From the NCBI GenBank assembly GCA_964020155.1, contig OZ026552.1, positions 1,541,355-1,593,854 on the forward strand: a stretch of 52,500 bases of DNA, in the 5' to 3' direction. Of the stretch, positions 1 to 39,832 are shown in pieces. The position numbers and the translations under genes were made by a program. The notes beneath the pieces are model-generated. The model saw nothing but the letters and a program-made list of their open reading frames with translations. It was not told where the DNA came from and made no database searches. This stretch comes from Chondrilla cf. caribensis. Its lineage: Eukaryota; Porifera; Demospongiae; Chondrillida; Chondrillidae. Within the stretch, counting starts at the first letter, position 1. Each line of letters starts with the position of its first letter.

Positions 1-37
1 GTATGGTGTGTGTGTTTGACCATTCCCAGCACTACTA

Positions 38-41
<4 letters not shown>

Positions 42-91
<50 letters not shown>
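42..91. repeat. (CA)n microsatellite
   Basis: Uninterrupted CA tract in the intron after the copy A TM exon. The paralogous intron in copy C carries the same tract at 50955-51082. Confidence 0.95.
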
Positions 92-94
<3 letters not shown>

Positions 95-272
95 ATGGAT
101 GCTGGTACATACTTCATTCACACCTAACAAAATTATGTATAAAACTCGGAAGAAACTACACACTCATAGGACCAGCCATAGAGCACAGGTACATACAAAT
201 GGCTGTATCCAACAAACACAAGGAGCTCATAGGGTGGTCTGGCTATGTGAGACGGCCACCAGTGTAACTTAC

Positions 273-362
273 ACATGCAGAGACAGAACAGGACCAGGAT
301 GGTAATGATGAGTACACTTCCACACACCACAGTGGCCACAATGACTATTAGTTGTGAAGGCA
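273..362 (-). CDS. Transmembrane exon of receptor copy A
   Basis: This 90-nt exon (phase 1 in, phase 1 out) encodes a short stalk and one hydrophobic helix rich in Val, Ile and Leu, then a Cys-rich cytoplasmic border (CLCMCK). It follows a polypyrimidine acceptor ending CCACAG and precedes a GTAAGT donor. It is nearly identical to the TM exon of copy C at 51254-51352 and lacks three codons of that copy's stalk. It shows that the receptor at the left edge belongs to the same subfamily as copy C, not to the kinase half of copy B. Confidence 0.8.
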
Positions 363-465
363 CTGTGGAGGAGGAAGGGAGGAATGGTCAGACACAGTGA
401 AAGAGTAGAAAGAATATCGCGGTATCAATTTCAAAATTACAGACCATTCCCAGCACTACTATCTA

Positions 466-648
466 TGTACAGTGATTTCTCGTTAATCCGTCACCGCTTT
501 ATCCGTCAAACTTCTAATCTGCCACAACTACCAGTACCAATATAATCCACAAGTACTAATGAATATCCAGTTAATATACCAAACTCGTTAATCCACGATA
601 ATCTTTGAAAACAAATTGAAGCAGATTAACCAGTATTCACTGTACGTG
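466..648. mobile_element. Small MITE with inverted ends (copy A)
   Basis: The ends read as imperfect inverted repeats: CAGTGATTTCTCGTTAATCC at the left and a GATTAACCAGTATTCACTG form at the right. The interior is A/T-rich and non-coding. A matching element occurs at 51819-52000 in the paralogous intron of copy C, so the insertion predates the duplication. The element class is not determined. Confidence 0.55.
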
Positions 649-794
649 ATATGGGATCGTTGTTGTCCACACAATGAACTCATTTCATGTGAGTCACAAG
701 AACAAGTGTGTACATTGCTGGCTAGGACCTGTTAGGACAAATTCAGTGGAAGAATGGATATCAAGCGCTACCTATTACCAAATGTGCAACTTAC

Positions 795-967
795 ATGTGA
801 ATTCTACAGGTTCGCTGTAGTTGCCTCTACCGATATTGTTCTCTGCTAGCATTCTGACACTGTACCTTACATCTTGCTCAAGCAGCTCACTGAAGATGGA
901 GAGGTCGAAGAAGGACTGTCTTGTATAAGGCTCAGGTCTAGGATCCAACACTTCCTGAGTATCAATT
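795..967 (-). CDS. Membrane-proximal FN3 exon (second half) of copy A
   Basis: The 173-nt exon encodes the end of an FN3 domain: an IDTQEVLDP start, then LLEQDVRYSVRMLAENNIG, a typical E-to-G strand of FN3 with the conserved Tyr and an alternating Val/Arg pattern. It ends in phase 1 at a GTAAGT donor. Close paralogues are 13868-14040 (B) and 52147-52319 (C). The exon that should supply the first half of this domain is absent upstream in this copy. Confidence 0.75.
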
Positions 968-1099
968 CTGTAACGGAGCAGGGTGTAGATGTATGTATAC
1001 ATGTACGTATGCACAGAACACACATTATATACAGTACATACAATATATAGCAGGTGTAGTACATGTAATAGCTAAAGTACCTCTGGAGAAGCTGTAACA

Positions 1100-1190
1100 G
1101 AAAATACAGACACCTTTGACTAATTGATACCGAGGGCGAAGCCCGAGGTGTCAATTAGTACAATCAAAGGTGAGCCCACAACATACCACA
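1100..1190. repeat. Foldback hairpin with the CCGAGGGCGAAGCCCGAGG core
   Basis: A short palindromic insertion centres on CCGAGGGCGAAGCCCGAGG, flanked by arms ending CTAATTGATA and TGTCAATTAG. It lies where copy A has lost an FN3 exon that copies B keeps. The same core recurs near 2403. Confidence 0.6.
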
Positions 1191-1520
1191 TAATAACTAA
1201 AGTACCTTTGGAGAAGCTGTATTGGATACAGACACCTGTGCCTAGCTACTACATACATACAGAAAATAGATACAGGTGTACACTCAGAATACCCTCGAGT
1301 TTTGATGTCATTACTTTCAATCAGTACTGTACATATGGAATATTGGAGAGATGATAGGAAGTGACATGAGAGAGATTCCCTCCACAGTGCTGCACAGGTC
1401 CAGCTGCACCTTCATGAGCTCTTATACAGTTACAGGGTACAAGGGTAAGATTGGGAAGGTCTTGTGGCCCAAGAAGAGCTTGCCAGCCTAATGTTTTGCA
1501 CCATACGTGTGTTAGCTTAC

Positions 1521-2231
1521 GTGATGTGGTCAACTCAGTCGTGTTCCCGCTGTCTGAGAAAGGCTCTCCACAGGGAAGGCTCTGGTAGTCAGCGTAAAGC
1601 CTGAACTTGTACTTCTGAAACGGTGTTAGGTCAGTGAGATTGAAGGTCTCAGTTTGCCCTGGGACTTGGTCTACCTCGCGATAGTTTGATCTGTTCCACC
1701 AAAGATCACCAACATACTACTAGAAATACAAAGACAAACAAGTAATTCGAGTTCAAAAACTGCCCAAAAATATAAGCATTGTGCTACATGCAAATGATAC
1801 AGCACCAAATCATAGTACAATAACAACAACAACCACACAATAACAGCAACAACTTTCACACAACATACATCCCATAGGATCACTCTTCACCCCTCACACA
1901 TCAAAAAAGCCCCACTAAAGGCACCAGATACATCCCATAGTCCCACTAAACACACCAGATACATCCCATAATCCCACTATACACACACACAAGATACATC
2001 CCATAGCCTCATTCTACACACCACACTACAAGCCTCCACTAGTATACATACCTCCTGTAGCTTCACTTTTCTGATGTAGTTATGACTGGAGGTGAACGTT
2101 GCCTGCAGCACTGCTGATGTGTTGGAGCGATCTAATGGCAACACCACTGATTCCAAGGTGGGTGGGAGGTCCCACATCGAAGCACTGTCACTTGAAGGGG
2201 GACCAATCCTCAGCAGGTTCAACACAAACAC
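1521..2231 (-). CDS. FN3 exon pair of copy A
   Basis: Exons 2052-2231 (180 nt) and 1521-1716 (196 nt) join in phase 0 and encode one FN3 domain plus a linker. The linker includes RIGPPSSDSA; the domain ends with FNLTDLTPFQKYKFRLYADY, the FN3 E-F strand and tyrosine-corner pattern. They match B exons 16042-16221 and 15642-15843. The A copy is two codons shorter near the VDQ...VPGQ segment. Confidence 0.75.
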
Positions 2232-2324
2232 CTGCAAGTTACAAACAATGCAAATGATGAACTTCACACCCATCAACATACACATGTACACTGGTAACAT
2301 GCATAGTAAATGCATCAAGGATAC

Positions 2325-3025
2325 TTCCAGATATATATATATATGTAATAGTTATATCCTGCCTAGGTGTGCTGCAGCAGATATAAAGTGCTAATTGATT
2401 ACCGAGGGCGAAGCCCGAGGTAATCTATTAGCACTTTATCTGCTGCAGCACATCTAGGCAGGATACAACTATCTTGTATCCTGGCGTGGTGAATGATAGA
2501 CTATTTATACAGCAAATAAGCGCATAGTCCAATACAACATATTATATGCAATAGAAATATGTTTACTAATTTCCTGCCTTGTTCTCACGCAATTAATCCT
2601 AACAATGAAACCTGTCTGGTGACCTGTGCTGTATCACTGACCTGTGCTACATGGCTTATGTACGCACAGATTTCTCTTTGATCCTCCCCTCAACCAGGAT
2701 ACAAATATATATATACACACATATATTATGCATGTCAATTTGTATCCTGGCTGAGGGGTGGATCAAAGGAAAAACTGTGCGTACATAAGCCATGTAGCAC
2801 AGGTCAGTGATACAGTACAGGTCACCAGACAGGTTTCATTGTTAGGATTAATTGCGTGAGAACAAGGCAGGAAATTAGTAAACACATTTCTATTGCATAT
2901 AATATGTTGTATTGGACTATGCGCATATTTGCAGTATAAATAGTCTATCGTTCACCAGCCAGGATACAAGATAGTTATATCCTGCCAGGTGTGCTGCAGC
3001 ACACCTAGGCAGGATATAACTATTA
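2325..3025. mobile_element. Large foldback (inverted-repeat) element
   Basis: Two arms of roughly 240 bp are inverted copies of each other around a centre near 2700-2740: the left arm runs from about 2457, the right arm ends about 2985. Smaller palindromes lie at both ends (the CCGAGGGCGAAGCCCGAGG hairpin at about 2403 and CCTAGGTGTGCTGCAGCAC near 2410-2460 and 2985-3010). No open frame of interest is inside. It lies in an intron of copy A. A half-arm relative is at 27405-27600. Confidence 0.75.
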
Positions 3026-3171
3026 CATACATAATTTGTCAAGGTAATGTATGTACACAACCGATACATACCATGCATTGTATTAGGCTGGGAAATCAAA
3101 GGAAATAAAATCACACATTTACTCAGAACATAGTGGACCAGAATACAATGTACACTCACACTAATGATATA

Positions 3172-4063
3172 CATGGAGTACACTCTACACTGACAGTATA
3201 CATGGAGTACACTCTACACTGACAGTATACGTGGAGTACACTCTACACTGACAGTATACATGGAGTACACTCCACACTGACAGTATACGTGGAGTACACT
3301 CTACACTGACAGTATACATGGAGTACACTCTACACTGACAGTATACATGGAGTACACTCTACACTGACAGTATACATGGAGTACACTCCACACTGACAGT
3401 ATACATGAAGTACACTCTACACTGACAGTATACATGGAGTACACTCTACACTGACAGTATACATGGAGTACACTCCACACTGACAGTATACATGAAGTAC
3501 ACTCTACACTGACAGTATACACGGAGTACACTCTACACTGACAGTATACATGGAGTACACTCTACACTGACAGTATACATGGAGTACACTCTACACTGAC
3601 AGTATACATGGAGTACACTCTACACTGACAGTATACATGGAGTACACTCTACACTGACAGTATACATGGAGTACACTCTACACTGACAGTATACATGGAG
3701 TACACTCTACACTGACAGTATACATGGAGTACACTCTACACTGACAGTATACATGGAGTACACTCCACACTGACAGTATACATGGAGTACACTCTACACT
3801 GACAGTATACATGGAGTACACTCTACACTGACAGTATACATGGAGTACACTCTACACTGACAGTATACATGGAGTACACTCTACACTGACAGTATACACG
3901 GAGTACACTCTACACTGACAGTATACCTGGAGTACACTCTACACTGACAGTATACATGGAGTACACTCTACACTGACAGTATACATGGAGTACACTCTAC
4001 ACTGACAGTATACATGGAGTACACTCTACACTGACAGTATACATGGAGTACACTCTACACTCA
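3172..4063. repeat. 29-bp minisatellite, about 30 copies
   Basis: Tandem units of 29 bp containing ACTGACAGTATACATGGAGT repeat with few substitutions from about 3172 to 4063. The array abuts the splice donor of the FN3 exon at 4065. At the paralogous place in copy B (16785-16815) only one unit-like stretch is present, so the array expanded after duplication. The unit length is not a multiple of 3 and I do not treat the long read-through frames as coding. Confidence 0.95.
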
Positions 4064-4064
4064 C

Positions 4065-4267
4065 TTGGATGGTATACAGTACACCAGGATCTAGGGACTG
4101 TATTTCTGCTTCCAATCTGGTCTCATTTCTACTGAATTCACCATTGACTGTTATTCTGTACTGTATGGTTGAGGGGTCGGCAAACACCATTTGTGGGGCC
4201 TTCCAAGATGCCTTAAGCCTTCTGGTCCCATACACAACAACACTGAGGTTCCTCGGCATGGATGGTA
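4065..4267 (-). CDS. FN3 exon of copy A
   Basis: A 203-nt exon (phase 1 in, 0 out) encodes most of an FN3 domain: VPSMPRNLSVVVYGTRRLKA, then the SWKAP core Trp, and LDPGVLYTIQ at the end. It is the paralogue of B exon 16816-17018 with the same length and phase. Its donor GTGAGTGTAG sits directly beside a 29-bp minisatellite array. No further exon of this gene could be recognised upstream. Confidence 0.75.
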
Positions 4268-4327
4268 CTGCAGGGTCAGGGGAAATGAACACATAACCAC
4301 CAGTACTAGCTCAGCATATGTAAGTGG

Positions 4328-4328
<1 letters not shown>

Positions 4329-4382
<54 letters not shown>

Positions 4383-4456
4383 CACACACACACCACACAC
4401 GCACACACACGCACGCACACACGCACGCACACACGCACGCACGCGCACACACGCAC

Positions 4457-4490
<34 letters not shown>
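4329..4490. repeat. (CA)n/(CG CA)n microsatellite
   Basis: An impure CA tract with CACG interruptions lies upstream of the copy A FN3 exon. It is followed at 4495-4600 by about three copies of a roughly 35-bp unit containing ACATGCATGTTG. Confidence 0.9.
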
Positions 4491-4492
<2 letters not shown>

Positions 4493-4984
4493 TCAGTACA
4501 TGCATGTTGATATACCGGGATCAACACATGCATGTTGGTAGACAAGAATCAATACATGCATGTTCGCAGACTGGGATCAATAGATGCATGCTGGTAGACC
4601 ATGCAGTATTGTACTCACACTCACCCTTAACTTTCGAACTGCATCTTATGGGCTGCGGTCAATGGGATAACTTGCGGTTTCCAAAATCTGAATCCTCCTT
4701 TCACCTGCTTCGGCTCTCAGAGTATCTCTAATCTGTAGTCAGGAATGTTCACAGGAGGTTAGTACGTATGTGCTTAGCTCACTTCATTTAGAGCATTGAC
4801 AGCAAGGACTACCTGTGCATACTACATAGTTCTTTTCATAGTTTCCCTTGTTCATCACATGGGCACACTCACCGTATACATACATGTGTACTCGTGTTGG
4901 ACCACTATTGGATAATCGCGGATCGCATGACGCCATAATTATAAAAATGGAGGCAAGAAGCGGGTCTGGGCTACACGAGACTAG

Positions 4985-5105
4985 TACAGGGTGGACACTG
5001 TACAGGGAGAACAGTGGACAAGGAGGACATTGTACAGGGTGGACACTGTACAGGGTGGGCACTGTATAGGGTGGACACTGTACAGGGAGGACAGTGGACA
5101 CTGGA
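4985..5105. repeat. Minisatellite with GGACACTGTACAGGG units
   Basis: Irregular tandem units of about 16-21 bp containing GTGGACACTGTACAGGG lie just downstream (gene sense) of the second VFT exon. The stretch 4600-4985 holds nothing I recognise as coding. Confidence 0.7.
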
Positions 5106-5130
5106 CATGTCGTGAAGATATCCCAGTTAC

Positions 5131-5872
5131 CTGTACCAAATTCCAGAAGGGGGCCAAGCTTGCAATGGGCTCAGAGGCCACCGAACAGTCACGTAGCACA
5201 TGTAGCATCCAGAGAATACATAAAACTCCACACAATAAGTGGACGGTTCTCACACACGGACCTGAAAATTTCCTTCCTGTCAGCTGCAGAAGCTCAACTG
5301 TTGGACCAACGCAATAGTGTGCCCAGTGTGGTAGACTGGTAGGGTTAAGCGCGTCTAACTATACGCCCATCCTAATAACTTGGAACGGGTGTGTAGTTAG
5401 ACAACGTTTATCTTTAGTATGTCTTCAATATTGGATCACATATCTCTGGAGATATCACCAACATTAACTTGTATCAGTAGCTCAGGACTGGAGTGCTCGA
5501 GACCGCGTTGATTCCAAGTTATCCCGGTGTTCCATATTACCCCGTACTACCTCACGCATTAACACTGACCAATAAAAATAGACTAGCTAGTGTATCTACA
5601 CTGATATACAGAGTGCATCCCCTTACCTGCGCATCCACAATGTCCTTGTACCGAAGGTGGTAGTCTGGTAAGACGGTGGAGATCTCGTTTATGAGATCCA
5701 GAGCAACGTCGATTCCAGGGACGAGACCAGACAGGTCGGGAATACCCGTCATAGACGATTGCAGCTGGAACGTGATATTCTTCAGTTCCTCACCCGCTGA
5801 TGTCGACAATATCAGGAGTAGAAGAAGAAGCTTCGAATTCGAAGGGAAACACAGTAGAGATACGATCTCCAT
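5131..5872 (-). CDS. GABA-B-like Venus-flytrap receptor, first two exons (fragment)
   Basis: Exon 1 (5627-5872, 82 codons, donor GTAAGG, phase 0) starts at a Met followed by a leucine-rich signal peptide (LLLLLILSTSAG). It then carries GIDVALDLINEISTVLPDYH, which matches the first helix of the ANF-receptor/GABA-B type VFT fold, including its LPDY. Exon 2 (5131-5283, phase 0, 153 nt) ends with DCSVASEPIASLAPFWNLVQ, which matches the GABA-B segment GCSSVS...WNL. The first half of exon 2 fits the family poorly in this frame. A better-looking stretch (NRPLIVWSFMYSLDA) is in another frame, which suggests a frameshift. No later VFT, seven-helix or kinase exon was found. The phase does not join directly to the copy A FN3 exon. 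I regard it as a gene fragment or pseudogene. Confidence 0.6.
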
Positions 5873-5883
5873 TATGATGTCCG

Positions 5884-7199
5884 GATGTCGGTAATCACGT
5901 GGTCTATGAATACACTTAATCAATATTCTGTGATCGATCACCTCTAGTGCACCATTATTTAATGAAAAATTTAACAATAATTATGCAGAGAAACAAGGAA
6001 AAATGTACAATTTAGGCAATTCAAAAATATTTACAATGGGAAGAATAAAATAAAACAATTATATTGTCAGGGGACAGCTGCATTGGAGGCAGTGATGTCA
6101 CCAGTGATCATGTGCATTCTCATGCATTGTCAATCTAGTACCCCACAATGCCATGATGGCGTGGCTCAACACGGCAAATGAGAGGTGGCATCTCAGCCAT
6201 GCATTGGCTTTATGGTGGTTCACTGTTATAGTAAGTAGCATACATGGGAATACGTATATGCGGTGAAATACTATTTTGATAGCCCCTGAATGTTTACTGT
6301 TTCATCATAATGCTATGTAAACAGTTTGAAATGTAACAGTAAACACATAATTCTTGGGTATACAAAAACTCAAATTTGGGGACATTATTACAGACACAAG
6401 ACTTGTAACTTTCATACAAGATCAGAAGATTCTCAGGGAATACATGGGACCCAATTGCAAGCTAACCTTGTTAATAAACAGGTTGTTATTCAGATAGCTA
6501 ACACCTGGAAGTTGTATATAGTACATGAGCTAGGGACTAATATAAAGTATCATGAGGCCTAGGCCTGGTGTACATGTATTACAGTAACAACATATATTAT
6601 ATACTCACAAACCAGGTGTATGTATTATCCGTTACGTAGTTAAAATTAGTGCATATTATGAACCAATATATTGCAAGTTACACTGAATATTATAATAATA
6701 ATATTCAGTGCCTAACAATATCATATATATACTATAATTATTATAATTCAGGCATATTAATTTGTAACAGAATACATGCATATGTGTATACATGTGATTG
6801 TGATCATTTAATATAATAATGGTTGTAACTATATATAAAAAATCAAGCCATCCGGTCCAGTACACAAAATAGCAGTATATCCATTACTGTACATAACAAA
6901 GTTACAATTATTATAAAAGTTGTGATTAATTCTATCCATGCAATGTGTGTATTTTCCTAATTTATCATCACTATTTCTTATAAATGCAAACTAACTGTCC
7001 AAAACAAATTAAGTACGGTAACTTCCTTATTATCATTATATGCATTTATGCATCTCCCGATATGAATACCAAAGTGTACAAATGTCTCTGAGAATATAAT
7101 GAGTAGTTTTTAAAGTGCATGTAACGAATTACTAACTATCATGGCAATAAACTACTAAAATATAATGCTCCTGGTTAATTTATACATCTGTGACCATGA
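5884..7199. other. Intergenic stretch, partly segmentally duplicated
   Basis: No exon seen. Parts of 5890-6500 match 41150-41645 in the same orientation relative to the VFT exon, for example the GTTGTTATTCAGATAGCTAA stretch at 6482 and 41625. The remainder is A/T-rich without a recognised element. Confidence 0.6.
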
Positions 7200-36185
<28,986 letters not shown>

Positions 36186-36487
36186 CTGTAGCATAAGAAT
36201 GTGTGGAGAAGCTCATTCATACATCAAGGCTAGCACTACCTTCTTTTGGTGCTGCGCAGGTACTTACGTATGTATTCACTCACATACACAACTCACCAAA
36301 TATATGGAGCAGTTACTGCAAACCTCCGGAGGTGTGTATATTCCAATGCAAGTGCAAACCTTAAGTGGGGGCAACAGGAGCTCATTAAATGATTGTACAT
36401 TACATTATGTAAAATCAGGATACATTTCGCATTTTCTCGCACGTATTATTTATTACTTATCACTTTAGCGTGGTCGATTATCATTGT

Positions 36488-37420
36488 TCATGACTTTTCA
36501 TGAAATGAGGCAATATAATTATAGTCACCTTGGTTAATGCACCTATGGTGAATGCGTACGTACACTTGGTACCTAGCTGGTACACGTTTTCCAGGTCGGA
36601 TTATAGTCAGAAAATTGTAGAGTATCTGACCAGTATCTCTGTTTGTAGAAAACGAATTGACCAATACCATGCAGACCTGTGTGACAATGATGAAACCTAC
36701 ATGGGGCTCTTGGTGGTGCTGGTGGCTTTGATTCCTGGCCTTTGTACACAACTGGCAGTAACATACTACATCCTGAAGCATACCAACCCAGTAGCCTAGA
36801 TGCCTCAACGGACTGATGGACTTATCGGCTCCCAGGTGTCCTCCTTGGGGGGAGTCATGACACAGCTGCTGCAGGAAGGACTGTTGCAGCGACGCGGGCA
36901 CAAGTGGAACAGTGATAGAATCAGAAGCAGGGCCAGGGGTGTATCTGCGATAGACAATGCCATCTACTACTGCGAGCTGGTTCCATAATTGACGATAGCG
37001 GCTATACGGAGATGTGTGCCATGCTTGACTCCTAGGCGGGGAGGAAGACTGTTGAAGAGAGTCCAGTATTTTGGAGATGATGGGGTCCTTGCTCTGGTGC
37101 TGCCGGATGTCCTTGGTGTCATGAAGTAAGGCTGTGGATGCTGCACTGTGATTGATTGGGCGGGTCTGTTGAGATAGAGAGTCAGCATTGCCGTTTTCCT
37201 TTCCCTTCCGGTATTGCGTGGTAGAAGCTTGCATCACTAGTAGTAGTGATAAGATGTGATGTCCTCATAGTAGTTAGTCGGTATCCTCCGTGGTGATACT
37301 TTAACTGGTATCCTTGAGGTCGGAGTGAAGTGTTCTGTGCCCTGGTGACTCTCGGAAGAGCTCTCAATGCTCCCGTAGCACTGCAGAGAACTGTTCTTGG
37401 TTGCAAGCTGGTAGATCATG
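36488..37420 (-). mobile_element. Ty3/gypsy-type pol fragment
   Basis: The minus strand encodes QYRKGKENGNADSLSQQ (the RNase H end) and then GGHLGADKSISPLRHLGYWV with CQLCTKA, the HHCC zinc-binding start of integrase. The rest is frameshifted, and no LTR was recognised. It lies upstream of FN3-1 of copy B. Confidence 0.75.
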
Positions 37421-37557
37421 CTGTAAAAACCATTCAGGGAATCCAGAAGTAAAGATCACAGCAAGTGCCTGGAAAGACGACTGAAACAATGGGAAGCCAG
37501 GCAATTCATGGACCTCCATTATGAAGCTGAGTCTATTTTAACTCGGCTATATAGCTA

Positions 37558-38170
37558 GTGAGAACAAGCTTGACACCCTCACAAAACTCCAAACCAATAT
37601 CGAGGAACTTTGCAGAGCTGATGATTACAGGCAAAATCAAATCAGCTGTTCATATATTCACTAGAGACAATCAGTTAGGTGGATTTCTCCAACAAAGTAA
37701 GGATATAGATGGCAAATCGGTTTGCGAAATTTTCCAAGAGAAACATCCACTCGCTCGGTCACTCAATCCTGAAGCTGTCTCTCCACCAGCATCGTATTCC
37801 TCCATACCACACCCCATTATTTCAACGAGATTAATGGATTCAGCATTCTAAAGTCAGCTCTCCATTCAGAAGGTAGTGTCGGTCCTTCTGGGATGAGTGC
37901 CTAATATTATCTCTGGAGGATTTGTTGTTCATTCCAAAATGCATCATCAGCTTTGCAAGAAGCTCTTCGCAGATCCGATACCTTTGCAACCCTTGACCGC
38001 CTGTAGGCTGATTGCCTTGGACAAGTGTCTTGGTCTAAGGCCTATATATAGGTGTTGGGGAAGTGGCCAGAAAGATCATAAGTACAGCAATCCTCTCAGT
38101 AATCCGTCGTGACATCCAAGATGCAATGGCAGGGCCGGCGCAACCGGTCAGGCTGGTCAGTCTTTGGCCT
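37558..38170 (+). mobile_element. Reverse-transcriptase-type retroelement fragment
   Basis: The plus strand encodes ELMITGKIKSAVHIFTRDN, GGFLQQSKDIDGKSV and FQEKHPLARSLNPEA, then, after stops and shifts, ALHSEGSVGPSG and ACRLIALDKC. This ORF type is widespread in invertebrate retroelements. Interrupted by stops, so dead. Family not assigned. Confidence 0.6.
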
Positions 38171-39832
38171 GACCAATATTCAGAAGTTACCTTAAAAAAT
38201 AATTTCTAGCCTTTTAAGAATCTGTCACAGTTCAATTGATATCTTAGGTCGTTGTGCCTGTGAATTAGGCATATTGTCATTGTGCAAAATTGAAAATCAT
38301 GTGCACAGAAGTCCACAAGTGGTTGTAGGCTAGATCAGCGGCTGTTTTTGTGGCTTCGTTAGTCGTTTTGACTGGTATTCATTGAATTGGTTTACATATC
38401 TACTGATTATTGGCTTCCTATACCTCAGGAATTCCTGAAGGGTCACCTTCTCCCCACAACCCCTGCTCGAATTTCAAGTTCCCAAGACAATCATATGGCC
38501 TGAAGAATGCTATTCAGCGATCCTTTCAGCATTCCTGGTTCAAGCTAGTAGTGGCCATTCTTGCACTATGATGAAGCAAATGATGTAGCTTACTGCCACA
38601 TATGCATTATGGGATTCAGTAGAATAGGATGGGAAATTCTAAAGCCACAAATCTCATGCCATTGCATGTACACAAAGCTGCTACTGATATTATGTTCAAA
38701 TAAGGTGATATTGCTATAGCAATATCGCTTGATTTACAGCGACTTTGTTGGGGATTCTGATCACAGGTTGTAAATTTTTGGTATATCTTAACAATATTAT
38801 TTTCATAGCCCACGTATGCATGTCATCAGGATAGCATTATGTCTTTTCAAGAACTATAATAGTATTCTAATTTCATATTCTGTTAGCTACAATTTAAAAT
38901 TAATATAGCATTTCATTTTTGTAAGATTACTTAACATTGTAATAATTATAAGCTGTGTTATTTTATCGGTCTACGCAAGTCCACTTCCTCTCAAATCTCA
39001 GAGCCTCTCGTACGTGAGATTCTTCAGGGAAAATTATCAAAATTTAATGTCCAAGATGACAGCCATGTAGATATTAGATGCATGGGGTTTTGGAACAAGC
39101 ATTAAGATGCATACTTTGATGTGAGGGTGTTTATCCCAATGGCATCTTCGAACCAAAACCACAACATCAAATCGTGTTGATTTGATGTTGTGGTTTCGGT
39201 TCGAGACACAAAAAAGAGAAACGAAGGATATACGATCAGCGAATCCGTGAAGTTGAACATGGCTCGTTCACCCCGTTGGTCTTCTCTGCGGGAGGAGGGA
39301 TGGGTCCAGCCACCACAATTGTCTATAAGAGACTCGGGGCAATGTTGGTAGAAAAAAAGAAACATCAACTACTCACAGATGATGCAGTGGCTTAGATGTC
39401 AATTGTCATTCTGTCTTCTGAGATCAGAGGTACCAGATCACGATGCAAACAACTTCACGCTATCATCAATCTTGCACTGGCAGAGGGTCATGTACCTTCT
39501 ACCTAACCCTTTATTACCCTTTATAATCTCTAAATATTATATATTATTCATCAATACTCTGTACTATTTTATTTTTAAATTATTGATTTCCTTATGGTTC
39601 ACATTATCATTGTATTCCACTACAATTACTAAGTATATTATTCAATAATAATGTTCTTTTTTAATTAAAAAAGCAAACTCTAATGACATTCATAGCTCCG
39701 TATTACTACAAAAATAGCGTATTACTACAAATTTCGCTTATTTCCGGCTGTACGTATTTGCAAATTCGAAAATTTTCCCATAAAAAGATCCAATTAATGA
39801 CGGTCACACCACGAAAGGTTAGATAAATGTGA
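38170..39832. other. Intergenic or intronic stretch with one strong hairpin
   Basis: No exon recognised. A 26-bp-arm hairpin with one mismatch and a 5-bp loop is at 39148-39204. The rest is unassigned A/T-rich DNA. Confidence 0.5.

Larger units (their letters stand above)
273..4267 (-). pseudogene. ROS1-type receptor copy A (FN3 and TM exons), partial and probably broken
   Basis: Five minus-strand exons are recognisable from paralogy with copies B and C: 4065-4267 (FN3), 2052-2231, 1521-1716 (FN3), 795-967 (second half of the membrane-proximal FN3) and 273-362 (TM). Each has consensus acceptor and donor dinucleotides. The exon matching 14806-14917 of copy B is missing between 1521 and 967. 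Without it, exon 1521-1716 ends in phase 1 but exon 795-967 needs phase 2, and the joined frame soon meets a stop. No YWTD propeller or Calx-beta exons lie upstream, where copy B has them. The kinase, if present, is left of the window. I call this a damaged, 5'-truncated duplicate. A functional gene using an unseen alternative exon is possible. Confidence 0.7.

Noticed and set aside
3301..3531. 76-codon open frame in the 29-bp minisatellite
   Set aside because: A frame forced by the tandem repeat; the unit length is not a multiple of 3 and the paralogue has no such sequence.
4621..4735. Possible exon linking the VFT exons to copy A
   Set aside because: Acceptor- and donor-like ends are present but all three frames contain stops or lack any family pattern.
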